This document shows, piece by piece, positions 11,901 to 18,691 of a stretch of DNA of 64,000 nt. Below the pieces are notes generated by a model. It ran no database searches. It worked only from the letters and a program-made list of their open reading frames with translations, and had not been told where the DNA came from. Within the stretch, counting starts at the first letter, position 1. Each line of letters starts with the position of its first letter. Location: positions 1-64,000 of the forward strand of contig NZ_BBJU01000010.1 in NCBI RefSeq assembly GCF_000739935.1. The letters run 5' to 3'. Origin of the DNA: Agrobacterium rubi TR3 = NBRC 13261. Its GTDB lineage: Bacteria > Pseudomonadota > Alphaproteobacteria > Rhizobiales > Rhizobiaceae. Made by a program: the position numbers and the translations under genes.

Positions 11901-12516
11901 GCGCTTTGGGCCTGTCGGCAACCCGCGTTACATCGAATATTCCAACGACATCGTGCGCTCCGGTCGCCACGTTCTGGATATCGTCAATGATCTCCTCGAC
12001 ATCTCGAAGATCGAGGCGGGACAGATGGATGTGGAGTTCAAGGCTGTCGCCCTGAACGATACGATCGCCGAGGCCGTTTCCATCGTGCAGCCGCAAGCCA
12101 ACAACCAGCGCGTTATCATTCGCACGGCCTTGTCGCCATCGGTGCCGCAGATCGTTGCCGATCTTCGCTCGATCAAGCAGATCATGCTAAACATTCTGTC
12201 GAACGCCATCAAGTTCACCCCATCCGGCGGGCAGATCGTGGTGTCCACTGCGTATGAGACAAATGGCAGCGTCAGCCTGCGCATTCGCGATACCGGCATC
12301 GGCATGACGCGCTCGGAACTGGAGCATGCGGTGAAGCCGTTCCGCCAGGTTTCAGCCTCCAGCAGCCGTGTGCGCGGTGATGGAACCGGCCTTGGCCTTC
12401 CGCTGACCAAGGCCATGGTCGATGCCAACAGGGCCAATTTCTCCATTACCTCGACACCGAATGAAGGAACGCTGGTGGAAATCAGCTTCCCATCGCAGCG
12501 CGTGCTTGCGAACTGA
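8920..12516 (+). CDS. cbrA: Multi-PAS sensor histidine kinase, CbrA/PdhS1 (PleC/DivJ family)
   Basis: This is a 1198-residue histidine kinase with no evident membrane segment. PAS-like regions lie near residues 382-490 (FVWKIDATGHFTS...), 700-780 (MPIALLIHSGDRLIHANPEF) and 830-945. The HisKA domain has phospho-acceptor His975 in SHEIRTPLNAIIGF, followed by a DivJ/PleC-like helix (LDIVNDLLDISKIEAGQ). ATPase motifs are the N-box near 1090 (NILSNAIKF), DTGIGM near 1125 and GDGTGLGLPL near 1154. There is no receiver domain. Residues about 230-375 and 500-700 are long acidic, low-complexity linkers. In Sinorhizobium and Agrobacterium the CbrA/PdhS1 kinase controls DivK phosphorylation and thereby CtrA, affecting division, envelope polysaccharide and motility. 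The start at 8920 follows AGG at 8 bases; an upstream Met at 8866 is possible. Kinase family is certain, orthology less so. Confidence 0.8.
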   Translation: MPAVQYPFIDIAVHERVREHFGRGEAMALFSMDLQNTLWANGRGAALFGTPTIYDFLERGPKPQDVTFRQLAATAARLTQTGDSKSFTIRIHSGFKSVSIIATAEIIEAEAGQQAILFSAPIDQTTPSLEERARRMIEGFDDPDIHMAVLDADSKIVAASPGFSALGITPGTTRTLISMASTQVGKLVKRPVPAGKGYLPAAVGQLSKEPDLNLLFVVETVIGTLDPSSEFTEAKPDVQPLTPVVEAAPVLDEVREQAAQDFDEVLESVAQIEEIAEPQDVSDDIDVVTEPDVVEDVAEAVEPEPEVEPAVAVEPEDEPVVVDEAAQPDDKTDAELPLFAQDTTDMPAPDEVPEAEQPPVTEPQAIEDKGFVFEPNRRASRFVWKIDATGHFTSISHEFADAVGPKAANVEGMSFADLAALFNLDPDGKIAELLNRRDTWSGKTIYWPVEGTSLTVPIDLAALPTYTRSREFDGFRGFGIVRLADAVEDPNAVGLSLVDDAQPELDSVDVAEDDTVDESVLFSLPANDDEADAEDNAPRSYEPPDIEVPVLKITETPNRRYSDKVVQLEERRSRGRDELSASEQAAFQEIARTLKPVAEEAMDVPSEDEAQTQDVIEIVETSEAEPAPPHVADTNEAAEEPQDVAAPSTPENDDDFAAYTRGDEPVSFLLPQPSARSADNDHDDETGSERPGPLRHGASLTADAVDQMPIALLIHSGDRLIHANPEFLRLTGYGDVSELAEVGGLDALLQRDELDAMTDHSGGMMAVSAENDLIPVRARLQSVRWEEASALMLSLIPNEEKSAAPLPANENIQADSAETDIEMTGLKGQVEELHSILETATDGVVLLDEDGSIRSLNRSASALFNYDNDEVTAKPFVTLFAHESQRAVLDYLSGLANNGVASVLNDGREVIGREASGGFLPLFMTIGRLKSSNGYCAVIRDITQWKRTEEDLRNAKRAAETANAHKTDFLARVSHEIRTPLNAIIGFADMMATERFGPVGNPRYIEYSNDIVRSGRHVLDIVNDLLDISKIEAGQMDVEFKAVALNDTIAEAVSIVQPQANNQRVIIRTALSPSVPQIVADLRSIKQIMLNILSNAIKFTPSGGQIVVSTAYETNGSVSLRIRDTGIGMTRSELEHAVKPFRQVSASSSRVRGDGTGLGLPLTKAMVDANRANFSITSTPNEGTLVEISFPSQRVLAN

Positions 12517-12532
12517 GGCCATAGAGGATTAG

Positions 12533-12567
12533 CAATGGTGTGAAGCGTCTCCGCTTCCACACCATTG
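12533..12567 (+). terminator. Stem-loop after cbrA
   Basis: A 15-bp stem, CAATGGTGTGAAGCG against CGCTT-C-CACACCATTG with one bulged C and a TCTC loop, begins 16 bases after the cbrA stop. Only TTT follows after a short gap, so it may be a terminator or an mRNA-stabilising hairpin. It covers the farthest-upstream GTG start of the next gene, which argues for a later start there. Confidence 0.6.
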
Positions 12568-12611
12568 ATGTTTCCGTATCGGCCAAAGACTGTGGCGCAA
12601 GGATAAGAACA

Positions 12612-14285
12612 TTGTCGCTGTCCCCACCCCTTTCTACCATCTCGCGATCCAGAGAACGTGTGGGTTCGGGACTGTCGTTCGGAACGGCGGTGCTTGCGCT
12701 GGCCGTTGCCATGCCGCTGATTGCCATTTTCTCTATTGCCGCAACGGGTGGGACCGATGGCTGGCGGCATCTGCTGGTCAATGTATTGCCGCATGCAGGT
12801 GCGCAAACGCTGATGCTTTTGGTGTTGACCGGTACAACGACCGCGTTTTTCGGCATTATCGCCGCATGGCTCGTCAGCACATTTCAGTTTCCCTTGCGCC
12901 GTCTTTTATCCCTGGCGCTGGTGTTGCCACTGGCCATCCCTTCATATCTTGCGGCTTATGCGTTCGGTGAGTTTCTGGATTTTACCGGGCCGGTGCAAAG
13001 CGCTGTGCGCACGCTGTTCGGATTTCAAACCATCCGGGATTACTGGTTTCCCGACATCCGCTCGCTTGGTGGCGCGGTATTGGTGCTCAGTTCTGTTCTC
13101 TATCCGTATGTTTACCTCTCCGTTAGGGCAGCCTTTGGTTTGCAGGGCCGCTTTGCGACCGAAGCCGCGAGAACGCTGGGGGCGAGCCCTATGCGGATAT
13201 TTTTGTCGGTGCAACTGCCCATGGCCCGGCCCGCCATCATCATCGGCTTGGCGCTGGTGTTGATGGAAACGCTGAACGACATCGGCGCGGTGGAGTATCT
13301 CGGTGTTCGCACGCTGACCTTTGCGATCTATGAGACATGGCTCAATCGCGGCAATCTTGGCGGCGCAACGCAAATCGCCTCGGTGCTCATCATCCTCGTT
13401 GCCACCCTGATCATCGTGGAGCGGAAGGCGCGAAGCCGACAGCGTTTCTCTGCCACTAAATCCACTGCCATGACACAGCGTTTCGGGTTGCAAAGCCTAA
13501 CCGCTGGGCGTGGATGGGCGGCGACCGCGTTCTGCCTCCTGCCCGTTCTTTTCGGCTTCGCGATCCCCGTTCTCGTTCTTGGCAGCTATGCCATCAAGCG
13601 GCTCGGCGGGCTTGCGGACCCCAAGCTCGTCAAGGCGCTGGCACACAGTGTGGAAATCTCCGCTTCGGCGGCGCTGATCACGCTGGTCTGCGGCTTCACC
13701 TTTGCCTATGTGCAGCGCGTCAACACATCGCCGCTCGCGCGTTCGGCCAGCCGCATCGGCTCGCTGGGTTACGGTATTCCCGGCACGGTGCTGGCCATCG
13801 GCGTGCTCTTGCCGCTGGCTGCGCTGGATAATGCGCTGGACGGTTTTTTGCGGCTCCACCTCAACTATTCGACCGGACTTCTTCTGTCTGGAACGACATT
13901 CGCGATCATCTACGCACACAGCGTCAGGTTCATGACGCTGGCGGAAGGCAACATCGATGCGGGCTTCCAGAAGCTTTCGCCGCATATCGACATGGCGGCA
14001 CGCACACTCGGGCGCACCCGTTTTCAGACGCTCGTCACCGTGCTTTTGCCCAATATCCGCCCGGCGGCCATCACCGCTGCATTGCTGGTCTTCATCGAAT
14101 CCCTGAAGGAACTGCCGGCAACCATCATGCTGCGTCCCTTCAATTTCAACACGCTGGCCACGCTGGTCTATGAGGATGCATCGCGCTCGCGCGTTCAGGA
14201 CGCTGCCCTTCCCGCCTTGATCATCATCGCAGCCGGCCTCATTCCCGTCATCCTCGTCTCGCGGTCTCTCGACGAGAAGGCATAA
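12612..14285 (+). CDS. Iron(III)-type ABC transporter permease (FbpB/SfuB-like), orphan
   Basis: This 557-residue inner-membrane protein consists of two fused permease halves, each ending in an EAA loop. The loops are EAARTLGASPMRIFLSVQLP near residue 190 and AARTLGRTRFQTLVTVLLP in the second half. This double permease is the layout of FbpB/SfuB and ThiP importers. Phrases such as ETLNDIGAVEYLGVRT and ESLKELPATIMLRPFN match Fe(III) permeases. I prefer the TTG at 12612, because AAGGA lies 8-9 bases upstream and it falls outside the preceding hairpin; in-frame GTG 12540 is the alternative. No binding protein or ATPase gene is adjacent, so partners must be elsewhere. Confidence 0.8.
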   Translation: MSLSPPLSTISRSRERVGSGLSFGTAVLALAVAMPLIAIFSIAATGGTDGWRHLLVNVLPHAGAQTLMLLVLTGTTTAFFGIIAAWLVSTFQFPLRRLLSLALVLPLAIPSYLAAYAFGEFLDFTGPVQSAVRTLFGFQTIRDYWFPDIRSLGGAVLVLSSVLYPYVYLSVRAAFGLQGRFATEAARTLGASPMRIFLSVQLPMARPAIIIGLALVLMETLNDIGAVEYLGVRTLTFAIYETWLNRGNLGGATQIASVLIILVATLIIVERKARSRQRFSATKSTAMTQRFGLQSLTAGRGWAATAFCLLPVLFGFAIPVLVLGSYAIKRLGGLADPKLVKALAHSVEISASAALITLVCGFTFAYVQRVNTSPLARSASRIGSLGYGIPGTVLAIGVLLPLAALDNALDGFLRLHLNYSTGLLLSGTTFAIIYAHSVRFMTLAEGNIDAGFQKLSPHIDMAARTLGRTRFQTLVTVLLPNIRPAAITAALLVFIESLKELPATIMLRPFNFNTLATLVYEDASRSRVQDAALPALIIIAAGLIPVILVSRSLDEKA

Positions 14286-14287
14286 TG

Positions 14288-14405
14288 CAAAAGAAAAGGC
14301 AGCCGAAGCTGCCTTGAAGTTGTGCTTATAACGAGAGCAGGAATAAAACTGACGTCATGTCTTTGGGCCACCGGCCCGCTCACCCGCTCATCGAGTGCAC
14401 CCACG
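14288..14405 (-). ncRNA. Candidate small RNA between convergent genes
   Basis: This gap of over 200 bases contains no credible gene but ends, on the minus strand, in a very strong terminator with a C(UUCG)G tetraloop. Upstream of it are further self-complementary segments (CCCAACGTGGG, GGGCC-GGT-GGCCC, GACATGACGTC). A perfect TTAA-N7-TTAA palindrome lies just before the proposed start. An alternative is that this is only the 3' untranslated region of the polyamine permease operon. An AAGGAG followed 9 bases later by ATG-TAG, a start-stop pair, sits at 14431-14411. The 5' end is a guess; the terminator is not. Confidence 0.4.
14291..14315 (-). terminator. Intrinsic terminator with UUCG tetraloop
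   Basis: AAGGCAGC-CGAA-GCTGCCTT on the plus strand. Read on the minus strand this is GGCAGC-TTCG-GCTGCC followed by TTTTCTTTT. It terminates the candidate small RNA and/or the polyamine operon, and may also act for the convergent permease gene. Confidence 0.85.
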
Positions 14406-14431
14406 TTGGGCTACATGTGCAGCAACTCCTT

Positions 14432-14446
14432 TTAACAAATTGTTAA
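14432..14446. promoter_or_regulatory. Perfect TTAA-N7-TTAA palindrome (CtrA-like box)
   Basis: TTAA-CAAATTG-TTAA lies inside a longer inverted repeat, CTTTTAACAA-A-TTGTTAAAAG. It matches the full CtrA consensus but is also a simple hairpin. On the minus strand a poor -10 (CATGTA, 14417-14412) follows at a somewhat short distance. Confidence 0.4.
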
Positions 14447-14502
14447 AAGAGCGATCGCCGGTTTCATGGGCAAGAAGTCCTAATTTAACGTCTGAAACGC
14501 GA

Positions 14503-15315
14503 TCACCCTTTCGCCGCCGCATGCTCATCGCGCATGCGCTGTAATTCGCCTCGTTTAGACGCAATGGAAGCGCAGATGACGCCGACTGTGACGAGCGCGA
14601 TCAGGATGGTGCAGATGGCGTTAATCTCAGGCGTCACTCCGAGGCGCACCTGCGAGTAGATCTTGATCGGCAGCGTCGTGGCACCCGGCCCGGTGGTGAA
14701 GCTGGCGATGACGAGATCGTCTAGCGACAACGAAAAGGCCAGCATCCACCCGGCGACGACTGCGGGCAGGATGAGCGGCAGGGTGATGCGGAAGAAGGTT
14801 TTGACGGGTGGGCAACCCAGATCGAGCGCCGCCTCTTCCAGACTGCGGTCGAAGGTCAGCAGGCGTGACTGCACGACGATGGCCACGTAGCACATGGTGA
14901 AGGTGGTGTGGGCAATGACCACGGTCCAGAAGCTACGGTCAACGCCGACCGCCACGAAGAGCAGCAGCAGCGATAGGCCGGTGATCACCTCCGGCATGAC
15001 CAGTGGTGCATAGATCATACCGGAAAACAGGATGCGGCCCGGAAAACGGGAAAAGCGTGTGAGTGAGAGTGCCGCCAGCGTGCCGAGAATGGTGCCGATA
15101 GTGGCGCTGAGAACGGCCACGCGCGCGGTGATCCATGCCGCATCCATCAGGCCCTGGTTGGACCACATGGAGCTGTACCATTGTAGCGAAAACCCGCCCC
15201 ACACCGTGACCAGCTTGGAGGCGTTGAAGGAATAGATCACCAGAATGATGATGGGGATGTAGAGAAAGGCAAAACAGAAGGTGAGAATGGTCGTATCGAA
15301 CTTGCCGCGCTTCAT
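14503..15315 (-). CDS. potI: Polyamine ABC transporter permease (PotI/PotC-like)
   Basis: The 270-residue inner-membrane subunit has about six helices. The ATPase-contacting EAA loop is at about residues 165-185 (EEAALDLGCPPVKTFFRITLP), followed by the PotC/PotI hallmark SLDDLVIASFTTGPGATTLPIKIYS. It pairs with the PotH-like permease, whose stop lies two bases upstream of this start, to form the channel for putrescine or spermidine. It is the last gene of potF-potG-potH-potI. Polyamine specificity is inferred from the whole cluster and supported by nearby puuA/puuB-like genes. Confidence 0.88.
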   Translation of the reverse strand: MKRGKFDTTILTFCFAFLYIPIIILVIYSFNASKLVTVWGGFSLQWYSSMWSNQGLMDAAWITARVAVLSATIGTILGTLAALSLTRFSRFPGRILFSGMIYAPLVMPEVITGLSLLLLFVAVGVDRSFWTVVIAHTTFTMCYVAIVVQSRLLTFDRSLEEAALDLGCPPVKTFFRITLPLILPAVVAGWMLAFSLSLDDLVIASFTTGPGATTLPIKIYSQVRLGVTPEINAICTILIALVTVGVICASIASKRGELQRMRDEHAAAKG

Positions 15316-15317
15316 CG

Positions 15318-16226
15318 CTATGCCACCTTCTTCTGCTGGTTCTGGAAGATGGCAATGGGCACGACAAGCAACAGCAGCAACAGAACGGCAACGGCGGATG
15401 CCAGCGGCCAGTCACGATTGCCGAAGAATTCCGTCCACAGCGTCTTGCCGATCATCAACGTTTCCGCCCCGCCCAGCAGATCGGGAATGACGAACTCGCC
15501 GGTAATGGGAATGAAGCAGATCATCGAACCGGCAATGACGCCGGGCAGAGACAATGGGAAGGTGATTTTCCAGAACGCCTTCCATGGTGGGCATCCCAGA
15601 TCATTGGCCGCCTCCAGCAGTGTCGCATCCAGTTTTTCCAGCGCGGCGTAAAGCGGCAGCACCATGAAGGGCAGGTAGGAATAAACGATGCCGATGAAGA
15701 CGGCGGTATCGGTGCGGAAGATATTGACCTGTTCGTTCGGCCCGAGAAGTCCGATGGTCTGGAACAGCAACGTCAAGAGGCCTTCGGGCTTCAGAATTCC
15801 GATCCACGCGTAAACGCGGATGAGGAAAGATGTCCAGAACGGCAGGATGACCAGCATGACCAGCGTGGGTCGGATGGTGCTGGGTGCACGCGCCATGGCC
15901 AGCGCCATGGGATAGCCGATCAGCAGAAGAAGGAAGGTCGAGATGAAGGCGATGCGCAGCGACGACAGATAGGCTTCGATGTAAAGCGGGTCTTCCGTCA
16001 GAAACAGATAGTTCTCGAAATCCAGCTGCGAAAAGAAATCACCGATCTTGGCAAAGCCTTCGAAGACCGGCGTATAGGGCGGCATGGCGATGGCGGTGTC
16101 TGAAAAGGAGATTTTTAGAATGATGAGGAAGGGTGCCGCGAAGAACAGCAACAGCCAGAGATAGGGTATGGCCACCACCAGCCAGCGGGTGGGGCTTTGC
16201 CGGTTTTCCGGGGACGAAATCGCCAT
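15318..16226 (-). CDS. potH: Polyamine ABC transporter permease (PotH/PotB-like)
   Basis: The 302-residue inner-membrane subunit has six helices and an EAA loop (LLEAANDLGCPPWKAFWKITFP) near residue 200. The following segment, ITGEFVIPDLLGGAETLMIGKTLW, is typical of PotB/PotH permeases. The start at 16226 has an excellent GGAGGG site 6 bases upstream. An open frame continues far upstream of this ATG, but it overlaps potG and has no coding character. The gap to the preceding potG stop is 13 bases. Confidence 0.9.
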   Translation of the reverse strand: MAISSPENRQSPTRWLVVAIPYLWLLLFFAAPFLIILKISFSDTAIAMPPYTPVFEGFAKIGDFFSQLDFENYLFLTEDPLYIEAYLSSLRIAFISTFLLLLIGYPMALAMARAPSTIRPTLVMLVILPFWTSFLIRVYAWIGILKPEGLLTLLFQTIGLLGPNEQVNIFRTDTAVFIGIVYSYLPFMVLPLYAALEKLDATLLEAANDLGCPPWKAFWKITFPLSLPGVIAGSMICFIPITGEFVIPDLLGGAETLMIGKTLWTEFFGNRDWPLASAVAVLLLLLLVVPIAIFQNQQKKVA

Positions 16227-16239
16227 GTTCAACCCTCCC

Positions 16240-17382
16240 TCAGCGTGTGAGAACCAGACCGGAATCGGCTTTCCAGTTGAGCCAGACCATATCCCCGAAG
16301 GTGATGGGGCGGTCCACCAGACGCGAGACATTGGCCTGCGCTGCACGGATGACGCGTCCATCGTCCAGCTTGACGATGAAGACCGAGAAGTCGCCGAGAT
16401 AGCCGATATCCCAGACCTCGCCATGCGCAACGTTCGGAGATGTCTCGGCGGGTGCATCCAACGAGATGCGGACCTTTTCCGGGCGGACGGCAAAGGCCAC
16501 CCTGTCACCGATTGCGGCTGCGCAGTCCTGCTCCACGGTGACATCAAGACCATCGCAGTCCAGTTGCACGGCAGGGCCTGTCTTGGAGGTGACGGTGGCG
16601 TCGAAGATGTTGATGTCGCCGATGAAATCCGCCACGTAACGGCTGTTCGGGGCTTCGTAAATTTCAGCCGGTGTGGCCACCTGCGCGACAATCCCCTTGT
16701 CCATGACGGCAATGCGGTCCGAGACCGTCATCGCTTCTTCCTGATCGTGCGTCACGATGAGGAAGGTGGTGCCGAGCGTTTGCTGGAGGTCCATCAGTTC
16801 GAACTGGGTTTCCTCGCGCAGCTTCTTGTCCAGCGCGCCGAGCGGCTCATCCAGCAGCAGCACTTTAGGCCGCTTGGCCAGAGAGCGCGCCAGCGCCACG
16901 CGTTGCCGTTGCCCACCGGAAAGCTGGCTGGGCTTGCGTTTGGCAAACTCGGTGAGCTTGACCATGCGCAACATTTCCTCGACGCGGAGCTTGATATCGG
17001 CCTTGGGCAGACCATCCTGCTCCAGCCCGAAAGCGATGTTCTTTTCCACCGACATATGCGGAAACAGGGCGTAGGACTGGAACATCATATTGGTCGGTCG
17101 CTTATAGGGCGGCACGCCGGAGATGTCCTTTCCCTGCAAGAGGATACGACCTTCCGTTGGCTCCTCGAAACCGGCCAGCATGCGCATCAGCGTGGTCTTG
17201 CCGCAGCCGGATGGGCCGAGCAGCGAGAAGAATTCGCGCTCGTAAATATCCAGCGTCAAATTATCCACGGCGACGAAATCGCCAAACCTCTTGGTGACAT
17301 TCTCAAACCGGATGAACGGAGCTGCCGCCGGATCAGTCCATGGAGAGAATTTGCGTTTAACCGGGCCAAGAGATTTCGCCAT
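16240..17382 (-). CDS. potG: Polyamine ABC transporter ATP-binding protein (PotG/PotA-like)
   Basis: This is a 380-residue cytoplasmic ATPase that energises the polyamine importer. Walker A GPSGCGKTT, signature LSGGQRQRVALARS, Walker B VLLLDEPLGALD and the switch histidine (VTHDQEEA) occur in order within residues 40-200. The C-terminal third is the TOBE-type regulatory domain of MalK/PotA-like ATPases. I chose the Met at 17382 (MAKSLGPVK) because GGGAC lies about 8 bases upstream; MGQFMAKS, four codons earlier, is possible. A hairpin between potF and potG (17420-17450) probably lowers potG relative to potF. Confidence 0.93.
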   Translation of the reverse strand: MAKSLGPVKRKFSPWTDPAAAPFIRFENVTKRFGDFVAVDNLTLDIYEREFFSLLGPSGCGKTTLMRMLAGFEEPTEGRILLQGKDISGVPPYKRPTNMMFQSYALFPHMSVEKNIAFGLEQDGLPKADIKLRVEEMLRMVKLTEFAKRKPSQLSGGQRQRVALARSLAKRPKVLLLDEPLGALDKKLREETQFELMDLQQTLGTTFLIVTHDQEEAMTVSDRIAVMDKGIVAQVATPAEIYEAPNSRYVADFIGDINIFDATVTSKTGPAVQLDCDGLDVTVEQDCAAAIGDRVAFAVRPEKVRISLDAPAETSPNVAHGEVWDIGYLGDFSVFIVKLDDGRVIRAAQANVSRLVDRPITFGDMVWLNWKADSGLVLTR

Positions 17383-17419
17383 GAACTGTCCCATCTGCTG
17401 TATGAAGAGGCTGAACGAG

Positions 17420-17450
17420 AAAGGGGCAGGAGTTTCCACCCGCCCCTTTT
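17420..17450 (-). terminator. Intercistronic stem-loop between potF and potG
   Basis: AAAGGGGC and GCCCCTTT pair across a loop of about 14 bases, with TTTC following on the minus strand. The position after the binding-protein gene suits partial termination or 3'-end protection, as often seen in ABC importer operons. Confidence 0.6.
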
Positions 17451-17460
17451 GAAAACCCGG

Positions 17461-18558
17461 TCAGCTGCCGGTTTTTATCTGGGTCCAGACGCGGTTGAGA
17501 ACGCGCTGTTCTTTCGGTCCATAGGGCGAAATGGTGAAGAGCTTCTTCATCGTCTCCGCATCCGGGTAAACGCCCGGGTTCTTGGAGACGGCTTCATCCA
17601 TCAAGGCCTGCGATGCCAGATTGCCGTTGGCATATTGCACGTAGTCGGACGCCTTGGCGGCAACATCAGGCTTCATCATGAAGTTGATGAAGGCGTGCGC
17701 GGCTTCGACATTCTTGGCATCAGCCGGGATGGCAAAGGAATCCATCCAGATATAGGTGCCCTCCTTGGGAATGACGTAGTTCACTTCAACGCCGTTCTTG
17801 GCTTCTTCGGCGCGGGTCTTGGCCTGAAGAATGTCGCCGGACCAGCCGATGGTGATGCAGCTGTCGCCATTGGCCAGCTCATCGATATAGGCAGAGGAAT
17901 TGAACGTCTTCACCGAAGGGCGGATCGCCTTGTAGACATCGCCACCCGCTTCCAGATCAGCGGTTTCCTTGCTGTCCGGGTTCTTGCCGATGTAGTTCAT
18001 GGCAATGGCGAAAGTTTCGTCGGATGCATCGAGAATGTTGATGCCGCAGGACTTCAGCTTGGCCGCATTTTCAGGCTTGAAGAGAATGTCCCAGCTATCG
18101 ACCTTAACATCGCCCAAGGCAGCCTTGACCTTGGCCACATTGTAACCGATGCCGGTGGTGCCCCACATGTAGTTGACGGCATATTCATTGCCCGGATCAT
18201 ACTGCGACAGGCGCGTGGTGATTTCCGGCCACATGTTCTTGAGGTTCGGCAGCTTGGATTTGTCCAGCTTCTGGTAGACCCCAGCCTTGATCTGACGCGC
18301 CAGGAACGGGGATGTCGGGGCTACCACATCATAACCGGAATTGCCGGCCAGCAGCTTGGTTTCCAAGACTTCGTTGCCATCATACACGTCGTAAACGACC
18401 TTGATGCCGGTTTCCTTGGTGAATTCTTCCAGAAGGGCAGGATCGATATAGTCGGACCAGTTGTAGACGTGGACGACCTTCTCCTGCGCAAATGCGGTGC
18501 CAGCGGCCAGAACGGCTGTGGCAACGGCGAGGCTGAAACGAAGCGAACGATGTTTCAT
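17461..18558 (-). CDS. potF: Periplasmic polyamine-binding protein (PotF/PotD-like)
   Basis: The 365-residue solute-binding protein starts with a Sec signal peptide (MKHRSLRFSLAVATAVLAAG, cleavage near TAFAQ-EK). The mature protein begins with VVHVYNWSDYIDPALL, the classic PotD/PotF opening, whose Trp-Ser-Asp-Tyr residues contact the polyamine. The ATG at 18558 has an AGGAG site. It is the first gene of potF-potG-potH-potI. The 133-bp upstream spacer contains TTTCAA-N9-TTGAAA at 18667-18687, a possible operator. Putrescine is the likeliest ligand given the family and the downstream puuA/puuB-like genes, but spermidine cannot be excluded. Confidence 0.9.
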   Translation of the reverse strand: MKHRSLRFSLAVATAVLAAGTAFAQEKVVHVYNWSDYIDPALLEEFTKETGIKVVYDVYDGNEVLETKLLAGNSGYDVVAPTSPFLARQIKAGVYQKLDKSKLPNLKNMWPEITTRLSQYDPGNEYAVNYMWGTTGIGYNVAKVKAALGDVKVDSWDILFKPENAAKLKSCGINILDASDETFAIAMNYIGKNPDSKETADLEAGGDVYKAIRPSVKTFNSSAYIDELANGDSCITIGWSGDILQAKTRAEEAKNGVEVNYVIPKEGTYIWMDSFAIPADAKNVEAAHAFINFMMKPDVAAKASDYVQYANGNLASQALMDEAVSKNPGVYPDAETMKKLFTISPYGPKEQRVLNRVWTQIKTGS

Positions 18559-18691
18559 GATATCTCCTGTTTGAACGCGCCGTGGGAGAGCGCGTGATCC
18601 CCTTGTTTTGCCAGAGACTAGAAAGGAAAAGTTGCGGCGGCAAGCAGGAAATGTGCAGCGCGGCAATTTCAAACAATTGTGTTGAAAGCAC

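Noticed and set aside
14195-14404. 69-residue minus-strand frame through the terminator and into the iron permease gene
   Set aside because: It runs through a strong hairpin and overlaps a real gene antisense, with no ribosome binding site.
17255-17275. TTATCCAC resembling a DnaA box
   Set aside because: It is a single copy inside the potG coding sequence, with no origin features.
16168-18597. 809-residue plus-strand frame opposite potG and potF
   Set aside because: It is antisense to two clear ABC transporter genes and has no domain or start signal.
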